64,000 bases of DNA. Origin: Dokdonia pacifica (GTDB lineage: Bacteria; Bacteroidota; Bacteroidia; Flavobacteriales; Flavobacteriaceae). Of the stretch, positions 17,487 through 23,577 are shown in pieces (the first letter of the stretch is position 1; every line of letters starts with the position of its first letter). Location: positions 868,001-932,000 of the forward strand of contig NZ_FZNY01000001.1 in the NCBI RefSeq assembly GCF_900188275.1, read 5' to 3'. The notes beneath the pieces were generated by a model. The model was not told the origin of the DNA. It saw nothing but the letters and a program-made list of their open reading frames with translations, and did not search any database. A program made the translations under genes and the position numbers.

Positions 17487-18395
17487 TCATTTTATCTGCA
17501 TTTCTACCATTTTTATAATTTTATCAACTTCAGCTATTGAAGGTTGTTCTTTTCTTATCTTTTTAAGCTCAATAATTAGATTTGAGAATACATTTTCTGC
17601 ATTTGATTGTTCTTTAATCAATAATATAGCATCAAAAAATGTTGAAAGCGCCTTATCTGTATCATATAGTTGTAATTGTGATAATCCTTTTATTGAAGTA
17701 ACCCATCCTAATTTTGTAATACGATTTACTTTCTCACAATAGGCAATACTCATGGTGTAGTTTCCATTTTCATACTCATCTTTTGCGGCATAGCCTAATA
17801 ACTCAGCTTTTAATACCGCAGCTGATTTCTCCTGTTCAATGATCGTTTCTACAATGGCAACTACTTCAATATTAATATGCACCCCTATAAATCTTGCTGG
17901 GTTTTTTAACCCAAGGTATAATACCTCATCTTTAATATCATCCATCACTACAACTGCCTGTTCTGTGTTCTTTACAGTCCCTTCTATATGATGATTATAA
18001 TTTCTTTTTTTTACAAAAGGAGTAACATTTTTATCATCCAACACATAAATATCAATACCACAACTCCCCTCTGGAATTTCAATTTTAGATTGCAAATTTC
18101 CTTTTAATCCATCATTGTTTGTATACAAGCCAACTAGTTGAGACATTAAATTAATCCTCGCCAACTTTTTCTTATATATTGAAGTTGTAAAACTGTAATA
18201 CCATCTAACTGTATTGGGCGGGAGATTTACTTCTACAAATGATCGAGATGATCCTTCTATGCTAGAAACAATTCCAGATTGGAGATAAATGCTTCTGCTA
18301 GAGACCACTTCAACAGGCTCTTGAATACGTTCTACATATTGTGAAAAAAGTAATTTTGAACATAATAGTAGATAAATCCAAATAATTTTAGTCAT
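17487..18395 (-). CDS. Secreted TPR protein, paralogue of the downstream gene
   Basis: 302 residues from the ATG at 18395 (an ATG two codons earlier is possible; both overlap the nuclease-domain gene slightly). Signal peptide ending LLFSQ. The N-terminal domain shares RSIYLQSG, SRSFVEVNLPPNTVRWYYS, GSCGIDIYVLDDKN and YLGLKNPARF with the next gene, followed by a TPR-like helical tail. The pairs keep the same order and domain borders but have diverged widely, implying an old duplication. Unknown function. Confidence 0.65.
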   Translation of the reverse strand: MTKIIWIYLLLCSKLLFSQYVERIQEPVEVVSSRSIYLQSGIVSSIEGSSRSFVEVNLPPNTVRWYYSFTTSIYKKKLARINLMSQLVGLYTNNDGLKGNLQSKIEIPEGSCGIDIYVLDDKNVTPFVKKRNYNHHIEGTVKNTEQAVVVMDDIKDEVLYLGLKNPARFIGVHINIEVVAIVETIIEQEKSAAVLKAELLGYAAKDEYENGNYTMSIAYCEKVNRITKLGWVTSIKGLSQLQLYDTDKALSTFFDAILLIKEQSNAENVFSNLIIELKKIRKEQPSIAEVDKIIKMVEMQIK

Positions 18396-19443
18396 TATCA
18401 TATAACTTAATCGTTGCTAATAACTCCTTCTCAAATTGATAAATATCTTCAATAGTGGTTATATGTTCTTTTTGCTCTTTTTTCTCCTTTTTAAAAATCC
18501 CTATCTGTTTTTTCTTTCCATTAAAATATAATCTACATAATGGCTTACGATTATTATCATCAAGTAGAATTCCAAAATAAGATTGTGTATCTCTTGCAAC
18601 GATACGATCTACAGGAATGTCACGTCTTAAAATAGCTACTACAATCCTATAAGCATCTTGCTCTTCTTCGGTAGTAATGACTTTTGATTCTTTCTCTTCT
18701 ATAATTGGATGTTCTTCTTGTTGCTTTTCGTGTTCTTTAGTAAGTGCTGTATTCAATCTGTCATTTACACGATCACTAATAGTTTGATTTAATGCTTTGT
18801 GGACTAGTTTTGAAAATTCTTCGTGAACTCGTTCTGTAAATCTACCTGAATACACTTGCCCTGTAAGAAGTTTAACCATATCATACGAAGGAGAGATCAA
18901 CTCTTCATTAAGAACTTTCTTGATTTCTTTTGTATATTTTAATGAGCTCGCATTATCTACAATTTTTTCTATATCAAAATTTGACTTATGAAACTTAGCA
19001 ATTTCGTGAATGGTATTTTCTTTTAATAAGGTGATGTCAAATTCTAAAAAAGGTTTTTCATCCATTTTATTAGCTTCCTCTAAGTCTGTATAAAAACGAT
19101 ATTCTATACCATTTGTCAAAAGAGCAAAGCGTGTTTTTGTAGTGTGAAAATAACGGAACAATTGTGAGTTATGTATATCTAAATTTGTGTTCCAATATTT
19201 ACATTCTATGATAAGTATAGGTTGTTCATTTTGAATGATTGCATAATCTACTTTTTCACCTTTTTTAAGCCCAATATCTGCTGTAAATTCAGGAACTACT
19301 TCTGTTGGATTAAAAGTATCGTATCCCAAAAGATTGATAAATGGTAACACAAAAGCATGCTTTGTAGATTCCTCATTTGTAATATGACTTTTAAGTGGAT
19401 TAATCTTATCTGCTAGTGCTTTAAGTGCGTTATGTATGTCCAT
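18388..19443 (-). CDS. Orphan type I restriction HSDR_N-like nuclease-domain protein
   Basis: 351 residues. The N-terminal domain (about 1-165) matches the PD-(D/E)xK nuclease domain of type I restriction R subunits and stand-alone relatives: FVLPFINLLGYD, then KVDYAIIQNEQPILIIECKYWN with the catalytic D...ExK, then QLFRYFHTTKTRFALLTNG. A helical region follows and then a C-terminal domain (EEEQDAYRIVVAILRR ... YFGILLDDNNRKPLCRLYF), common in stand-alone members. There is no helicase, methylase or specificity subunit nearby. It could be a nuclease or a DNA-binding relative. It lies within the second operon of the regulated region, between small envelope proteins, which is unusual. Confidence 0.75.
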   Translation of the reverse strand: MDIHNALKALADKINPLKSHITNEESTKHAFVLPFINLLGYDTFNPTEVVPEFTADIGLKKGEKVDYAIIQNEQPILIIECKYWNTNLDIHNSQLFRYFHTTKTRFALLTNGIEYRFYTDLEEANKMDEKPFLEFDITLLKENTIHEIAKFHKSNFDIEKIVDNASSLKYTKEIKKVLNEELISPSYDMVKLLTGQVYSGRFTERVHEEFSKLVHKALNQTISDRVNDRLNTALTKEHEKQQEEHPIIEEKESKVITTEEEQDAYRIVVAILRRDIPVDRIVARDTQSYFGILLDDNNRKPLCRLYFNGKKKQIGIFKKEKKEQKEHITTIEDIYQFEKELLATIKLYDND

Positions 19444-19448
19444 AGTAT

Positions 19449-19667
19449 TTATAGTTTATCTAGTGCTTCAGAAAATATAGCATTGAAGTGCCTGGTTACT
19501 GTTGTTTCTTTACCTTTTGAGGATACATATTCCAATCCTAGCAATTCAAGTTCTACAACAATAATCCCTTTATTTAATTCTAATTTTAAGCTGTTTTTTT
19601 TAATCGATGAACGATTATTACAGGATATAAATGTTATCACGAATACAATTAAAATGAAAGCGCTCAT
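19449..19667 (-). CDS. Small putative lipoprotein
   Basis: 72 residues from the ATG at 19667, chosen because it removes the overlap with the upstream Cys-rich gene (earlier in-frame ATGs at 19697 and 19718 exist). A hydrophobic N-terminus ends in a lipobox-like FISC, followed by a short beta-type region (KGIIVVELELLGLEYVSS) and a helix. No family recognised. It lies 5 nt upstream of the nuclease-domain gene. Confidence 0.5.
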   Translation of the reverse strand: MSAFILIVFVITFISCNNRSSIKKNSLKLELNKGIIVVELELLGLEYVSSKGKETTVTRHFNAIFSEALDKL

Positions 19668-19677
19668 AATAAAAAGT

Positions 19678-19884
19678 TTAAGTGGTGTGACAGGCATTAG
19701 AGCATGTATAGCATCCATTTGATTTTGAATACGTTTTCTTTGCCTCTATTACTGCCGATTGACAACTCAAGTAATCACCTAGATATTTTTTACTCTTTAC
19801 AAACGGTAAGTATATACACCCATCTTTATGCACCTCATGATCCCCATTAGATTGTGCATTATTATTTACATAATATTTTGCCAT
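19678..19884 (-). CDS. Small Cys-rich protein (NGDHEVHKDGC family)
   Basis: 68 residues: YYVNNNAQSNGDHEVHKDGC, then YLGDYLSCQSAVIEAKKTY, ending NGCYTCSNACHT. This arrangement (HEVH-x2-GC, a spaced C, and a final C-x2-C-x3-C-H) is a recurrent small bacterial family that I recognise by sequence but whose function is unknown. The Cys/His set suggests zinc binding in the cytoplasm. It lies 7 nt after the 42-residue gene and is part of its operon. Confidence 0.75.
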   Translation of the reverse strand: MAKYYVNNNAQSNGDHEVHKDGCIYLPFVKSKKYLGDYLSCQSAVIEAKKTYSKSNGCYTCSNACHTT

Positions 19885-19891
19885 TTGTTTA

Positions 19892-20020
19892 TTATTTAGA
19901 AGGTTTAGATGGAGTTGGTCTAGAGGGTTGTCTAGTAGGATTATTATCTCTTCTGGGCCCTGAAGGATTCCCTGGTTTTTTACTTGGCCAATTAGGAGGT
20001 CTTTGTGGTTGCTTTGCCAT
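19892..20020 (-). CDS. 42-residue Pro/Arg/Ser-rich small protein, first gene of operon
   Basis: The ATG at 20020 gives MAKQPQRPPNWPSKKPGNPS, then a basic, proline-rich, low-complexity tail and a stop at 19892. There is no hydrophobic segment; likely disordered. A good start is supported by position: it is the first ATG after the promoter and operator at 20047-20091 and is 7 nt from the Cys-rich gene that follows. Function unknown. Confidence 0.65.
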   Translation of the reverse strand: MAKQPQRPPNWPSKKPGNPSGPRRDNNPTRQPSRPTPSKPSK

Positions 20021-20046
20021 AATCTCTTGAGTTTTTAGTATACCTC

Positions 20047-20091
20047 CAAAGCTAAACTAGCTAAACAACAAACCCTTACGGAAATCCGTAA
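20047..20091 (-). promoter_or_regulatory. Promoter of the small-protein/nuclease operon with TTACGG-N4-CCGTAA operator
   Basis: On the minus strand TTACGGATTTCCGTAA (20091-20076) is followed by 21 nt and then TAGCTTTG (20054-20047), a perfect TAnnTTTG -7 element. The palindrome is extended outward by AACCC/GGGTT, so the transcript of the YegP-like gene could also form a hairpin here and end. Confidence 0.75.
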
Positions 20092-20121
20092 GGGTTTAAA
20101 TATATTAGGTAAGATAGATTT

Positions 20122-20304
20122 CTAAGTCAAATCTTCTACTCCAGCAATAGGAGCATTTGTTTTAACAGAAGCAATACCTTTCTCACAATTTTGCTTAGTA
20201 GTATACATTTCACTAGTTGCAATTATTTCTTTATTGCTAGCATGAAGATTAAAATAATACTGACTGTCGGTACTAGTATTAATTGTAAATTTTGGATATC
20301 CCAT
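20122..20304 (-). CDS. YegP-like (DUF1508) small protein
   Basis: 60 residues: KFTINTSTDSQYYFNLHASN, then KEIIATSEMYTTKQNCEKGI and ASVKTNAP. This is a single DUF1508/YegP repeat (strand-strand-helix with FxLxAxNxxIIAxSExY). Cytoplasmic, biochemical role unknown. It has its own promoter (20331-20375), a weaker version of the palindrome-controlled promoters nearby. Confidence 0.85.
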   Translation of the reverse strand: MGYPKFTINTSTDSQYYFNLHASNKEIIATSEMYTTKQNCEKGIASVKTNAPIAGVEDLT

Positions 20305-20330
20305 AAATAAGTTTTAAATATTAATAATTA

Positions 20331-20375
20331 CAAAACTAGATCTACCTATAAACAATTCCTTATGGTTATCCTTTT
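20331..20375 (-). promoter_or_regulatory. Promoter of the YegP-like gene with degenerate operator
   Basis: Minus strand: AAAAGGATAACCATAA (20375-20360) keeps GG-N4-CC and the TAA end of the operator, followed by exactly 21 nt and TAGTTTTG (20338-20331), a perfect TAnnTTTG. Same geometry as the three strong sites, but one half-site is weak. Confidence 0.55.
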
Positions 20376-20427
20376 TATCAAAATTTATTTTAAATATACT
20401 ATTTAATCAAAGCGTCCTTATATATAT

Positions 20428-20441
20428 GCTTTCGCGAAAGC
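20428..20441. repeat. Palindrome GCTTTCGCGAAAGC with extended arms, intergenic
   Basis: Exact core, flanked by TATAT and ATATA that extend the dyad. It lies between the response-regulator stop (20487) and the YegP promoter, so it could act in the 3' end of the regulator transcript, although there is no T-run. Confidence 0.9.
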
Positions 20442-20486
20442 GTATATAGGATTAATTAAAAATTCTTTATAAAAAAACATAAAAAA

Positions 20487-21134
20487 TCAAATAACACCCC
20501 AGTCTTTAGCAATGGAAATAAGGTGCACCGGATTACTAGCATTAAAAAGGACTTTGAGCTTATTGAGTTGCTTTTCAACACTACTAATACTACAATTTAA
20601 TTGTTGCGCTATATACTTTTGTTTGACACCTCTAGACAACAACTCTAATAATAAGATATCTTTTTCTTCTAATTCGTTAATCTCATCAGTACTTCGTAAT
20701 AACTGACTTGTTTTTGGGGTACAATAAGAATGTCCTTGTATAATGGTTTCAATCGCTTTTCTAATATGGAGGGAAGCATCACGCCCTTTTTCTACAAAAG
20801 CATCAATATGATAGTTTTCATACAACTTTTGAATACGAGCTATTCTCTTTTCTACAGAATATACAATAACTTTTAAGTTTGGCAAGAGTTCTCTAGCTTC
20901 GAGAATTAATCCTTCTCCCTTAACGATAGTACGTTGTCTATGATCTTCTTCAAAATTGAGATCTGTTATTAAGAGATCATAAGGGTGTCCATTATCTGCA
21001 GATACTCGTATCTTCAATAAAGCATCATCACAATATTTAACTTTTTCAATAATAGGATTGTATGTGCTTAGCGCATCTTCAATTCCAAAATGATTTGTAT
21101 CGTGATCTTCTGCAATGATTATTTTAGTAAACAT
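20487..21134 (-). CDS. NarL/LuxR-type response regulator
   Basis: 215 residues. The receiver domain has the acidic pair at IIIAEDHD (about 5-12) and the phosphorylatable Asp58 in LLITDLNFEED. The usual late Lys site is less clear (AFVEKGRDA). The C-terminal HTH is of LuxR type: EKDILLLELLSRGVKQKYIAQQ (broken by family-typical positions), then SISSVEKQLNKLKVLF. It follows the histidine kinase gene by 16 nt, so the two form a two-component pair. NarL-type regulators bind short inverted repeats, and the TTACGG-N4-CCGTAA sites at 16099, 20076 and 23456 surround this gene. That it binds them is inferred. Confidence 0.9.
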   Translation of the reverse strand: MFTKIIIAEDHDTNHFGIEDALSTYNPIIEKVKYCDDALLKIRVSADNGHPYDLLITDLNFEEDHRQRTIVKGEGLILEARELLPNLKVIVYSVEKRIARIQKLYENYHIDAFVEKGRDASLHIRKAIETIIQGHSYCTPKTSQLLRSTDEINELEEKDILLLELLSRGVKQKYIAQQLNCSISSVEKQLNKLKVLFNASNPVHLISIAKDWGVI

Positions 21135-21150
21135 ATTTGAGGAAAATTAA

Positions 21151-22842
21151 TTAATTCGTAAAATATAAATAGGCTCTAAAGCCCTGATTTATTGATGAGT
21201 TAAAAGTAATACTTCCCCCTATGTCATGCATACGGGTTTCCATATTATTTAAACCGCTCTTTCTCAAATTGTCTAAAACGACCCCTTTTCCATTATCTGT
21301 ATATTGTATTTGATATTTATTTCGCTCTCTTTTAAACATGATCCTAACCTCAGTAGATTCACTATGCTTTTTCATGTTTACAAACAACTCTTGTATACAA
21401 CGGTAGACATTGGTCTTTTTATAATTTGGCAGGTCATCCCAATTGATACCTGCATTTACATTGGTTAACACCTTTACCCCTTTTGTACGGTGTTGCATAA
21501 TCAAAAAATTAAGGCTCTCTGTAAAGTTTGTAGTATCAAAACTTCCGATCTCCGCAGAGATGTCTCTTGTACGATCATATATATTATCCATTTTATTCTC
21601 AAGCGGTTTTTTAACACTATTTGGAATCTCAGCTTGACGACCTATAAAGTTTAATATATCAGACATATCGTTTGCCAACTCATCATGTACTTTTTTTGAT
21701 AAGCGACGTTCCGTTTGATAGGTTTCTCGTATGGCAACTTTTACTTTTTCTTTTTTGTGTTTAGATCGTAGATATAGGTATAGAAAGATTCCTATGATCA
21801 ATAATATAATACCACCACCTACAAATAGCAGCTTCTGACGTTTGTTTTTTGCTTCTGCTTGTAATTTCTGAGTTAAAGCCTTTTGACGCTCTTTTTGGAT
21901 ATCATATTTTGCATGTGAAAATTTAACATCCCTTGCCAATTCCTTTTCTCTCAAACTAGTCTCTATATCTAGATATGCTGAATAGTAAGGATTTTCTTCA
22001 AACTTTAATAGATTAGATAATGCTTCTTTTTTATATGTCGGGGTATTAATTTTCTTAGATAATTCAAGAACTTTATTACTATAGATTAGAGCAGAATCTA
22101 AATTCCTAAACCGATAGTATTCTGAAAGTTGTTTAGAACTCGAAAACATTCCAGTAAGGTCATTTTCATTGGTTCTTATAGTTAGGGCTTGTAGCATATT
22201 TACAATCCCATTAGGGTTTTCTAACTTAGATTGAACAAATCCTAAATTTGCCAATACTCTTGCATTTTCTTTTTTGTCTTTATTTAAATAGGTTAAATCA
22301 TTTGCATACGAGAGTTCCGTTAATGCTTGTTGTAGCCTTGCCTCATTTATATAAACATTGGCTTTATTATTATAAGCTTTGATACAGTCATCTAAGTTAT
22401 TAGATAATCTTAACACATTATCATATGATTCAATCGCATTTTCATAATCATTAAGCTCTTTATGAGCTTTTCCTAAACTATTATATAAGCTAATAATGAC
22501 TCCTAGACTCCATTCATCAATTTTTTTTTCATCAACCAATTTTAGTGCAGAAATAGCACTGTTTTCACTTTCATTGTAAGCGCCTAATTCAAACTCAACT
22601 ACAGAAAGCATGCTTAGATTATAAATAGTACCAGTAGTATCGTTTTGTTCTGTACTTAACTCTCTGGCTTGATCAAAAAATAAATAACTTCCTATTAAAT
22701 CTTCTTCTCCTTTAGGTGATGAGATTAATTCCGACCAATATGCTATACTATCTCTATCTATAGTTTGTTGTGCTATAAGGTTTCCACTTTTGACGCAGAA
22801 AAGAAATAAAAAAAAGAGGGATGGTGTTTTTAAACATTTCAT
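21151..22842 (-). CDS. TPR-containing HisKA_3 sensor histidine kinase
   Basis: 563 residues. Signal peptide (about 1-24), TPR-like helical repeats in the periplasm (about 70-275), a coiled-coil linker, one TM (about 338-358), then the dimerisation/phosphoacceptor region RRLSKKVHDELANDMSDIL with His386, as in NarX/DegS-type kinases. The ATP-binding domain follows (QELFVNMKKHSESTEV, TDNGKG, GLNNMETRM). This layout is common in flavobacterial kinases that sense periplasmic protein or peptide signals through TPRs. It is co-transcribed with the regulator downstream and a small proline-rich lipoprotein upstream, which may be part of the sensor. Confidence 0.9.
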   Translation of the reverse strand: MKCLKTPSLFFLFLFCVKSGNLIAQQTIDRDSIAYWSELISSPKGEEDLIGSYLFFDQARELSTEQNDTTGTIYNLSMLSVVEFELGAYNESENSAISALKLVDEKKIDEWSLGVIISLYNSLGKAHKELNDYENAIESYDNVLRLSNNLDDCIKAYNNKANVYINEARLQQALTELSYANDLTYLNKDKKENARVLANLGFVQSKLENPNGIVNMLQALTIRTNENDLTGMFSSSKQLSEYYRFRNLDSALIYSNKVLELSKKINTPTYKKEALSNLLKFEENPYYSAYLDIETSLREKELARDVKFSHAKYDIQKERQKALTQKLQAEAKNKRQKLLFVGGGIILLIIGIFLYLYLRSKHKKEKVKVAIRETYQTERRLSKKVHDELANDMSDILNFIGRQAEIPNSVKKPLENKMDNIYDRTRDISAEIGSFDTTNFTESLNFLIMQHRTKGVKVLTNVNAGINWDDLPNYKKTNVYRCIQELFVNMKKHSESTEVRIMFKRERNKYQIQYTDNGKGVVLDNLRKSGLNNMETRMHDIGGSITFNSSINQGFRAYLYFTN

Positions 22843-22876
22843 CCCCCTAAAGTACTAACTATTATTTAGTTAACAA

Positions 22877-23053
22877 TTATCCGCCGTTATTTCCACTTCC
22901 TGTTGGTGGTGGCGGTGGTGGTGGCAGAATAGTTCCGTCTTCCCCACAACATGCTTGAGGGTTTTGAAATTCATCTAGTGTTGAATCGTCAGGGTTACAC
23001 GAAGTAAAAAACATACTACCAAAAATTGTGGCTATTAAAAATAACTTTTTCAT
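22877..23053 (-). CDS. Tiny proline-rich lipoprotein upstream of the kinase
   Basis: 58 residues from the ATG at 23053: lipoprotein signal peptide with lipobox FTSC (Cys19), then an acidic segment, ACCGEDG with paired Cys, a run of seven prolines, and a Gly/Asn tail. It lies 34 nt upstream of the histidine kinase start. No family recognised. The invariant-looking CC and polyproline suggest a real exported peptide, perhaps a ligand or accessory of the kinase (inference from position). Confidence 0.65.
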   Translation of the reverse strand: MKKLFLIATIFGSMFFTSCNPDDSTLDEFQNPQACCGEDGTILPPPPPPPTGSGNNGG

Positions 23054-23066
23054 GATTTAAAAAAAT

Positions 23067-23144
23067 TTAAAATGTTGAAAAAGGAGTGCCTGTCTGAGAC
23101 GATCTCAGATATACTGTACGGGTTTTTAAGATCCCGTTACTCAT
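23067..23144 (-). CDS. Possible 25-residue leader peptide
   Basis: An ATG at 23144 preceded at good distance by AAGGAG, opening a 25-codon frame (MSNGILKTRTVYLRSSQTGT and five more residues) that ends 13 nt before the lipoprotein start. Its start codon lies in a short hairpin (23139-23152), and the frame spans the next two hairpins. It may be a regulatory leader peptide or chance within a structured RNA. Confidence 0.35.
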   Translation of the reverse strand: MSNGILKTRTVYLRSSQTGTPFSTF

Positions 23145-23209
23145 GGGTGAGTTCTCCTTGATTTTTGGAAAGTTGAAATCCATATCACAGTTACCGCTGG
23201 TAACTTTCC
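23093..23209 (-). ncRNA. Structured 5' leader of the lipoprotein/kinase/regulator operon
   Basis: On the minus strand four dyads lie in a row: GGAAAGTT/AACTTTCC (23202-23209 with 23167-23174), overlapping the alternative GTTACC-AGC-GGTAAC (23190-23204); ACTCA/TGAGT (23139-23152); ACGGG/CCCGT (23118-23137); and the 7-bp TCTGAGA/TCTCAGA (23093-23109). The first two pairings exclude one another in part, as in switch-like leaders. A -7-like ACAGTTTG at 23230-23223 would start the transcript just upstream. I cannot assign it to a known RNA family. Confidence 0.45.
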
Positions 23210-23231
23210 GATCGCACATTGGCAAACTGTT

Positions 23232-23276
23232 TTATAGATTTTACTAAGAAGTAGTTTTGTACAATTAGTGTGTTAG
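23232..23276 (+). promoter_or_regulatory. Second, degenerate operator and -7 copy upstream of 23578
   Basis: TTATAGATTTTACTAA (23232-23247), then 21 nt, then TGTGTTAG (23269-23276). From 23248 on, 24 of 29 bases match the stronger promoter at 23456-23500 (GAAGTA, TACAATTAG, TGTTAGC), so the two are duplicated promoter units 224 bp apart. This copy has lost most of the palindrome. The region 23145-23577 otherwise holds only these elements and several ATTCCTTAA-like short repeats (23340-23395). Confidence 0.5.
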
Positions 23277-23455
23277 CTAAACACAACAGCAACTATTTCT
23301 TGGGTCAAATATATAACCACTTAAACCCCTTGTTTATAAGGGATTCCGAAGATTCCTTAAAATCCTAAAGATTCCTTAAAATTCATTGTAATTCCTCAAA
23401 AAACAGATAAAATAAAGTCGATAAGATTTTCAAATTCTCTATAGAAGCATATGAT

Positions 23456-23500
23456 TTACGGGTTTCCGTAAGAAGTAATTTGATACAATTAGTATGTTAG
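23456..23500 (+). promoter_or_regulatory. Promoter of the plus-strand envelope operon with TTACGG-N4-CCGTAA operator
   Basis: TTACGGGTTTCCGTAA (23456-23471), 21 nt, then TATGTTAG (23493-23500), a near match to TAnnTTTG. The palindrome is identical to that at 16099-16114. The predicted transcript would have a leader of about 70 nt before the ATG at 23578. Confidence 0.75.
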
Positions 23501-23577
23501 CCCTATCACTAATCAATATTCAGGCAACATATATATAATTCATATACTCCTGAGTATGAAAATAATTTCCACCAACC

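Noticed and set aside
18388-19443. Complete type I restriction-modification system
   Set aside because: No helicase part, HsdM or HsdS nearby; only the HSDR_N-like domain is present.
19668-19718. Earlier start (19718) of the small lipoprotein gene
   Set aside because: It would overlap the coding end of the conserved Cys-rich protein; the Met at 19667 gives a cleaner lipoprotein signal.
16099-23471. TTACGG-N4-CCGTAA palindromes as transcription terminators
   Set aside because: They lie upstream of genes at constant 21-nt distance from -7 elements and lack T-tracts; only the 20076 copy has extended arms that could also end the YegP transcript.
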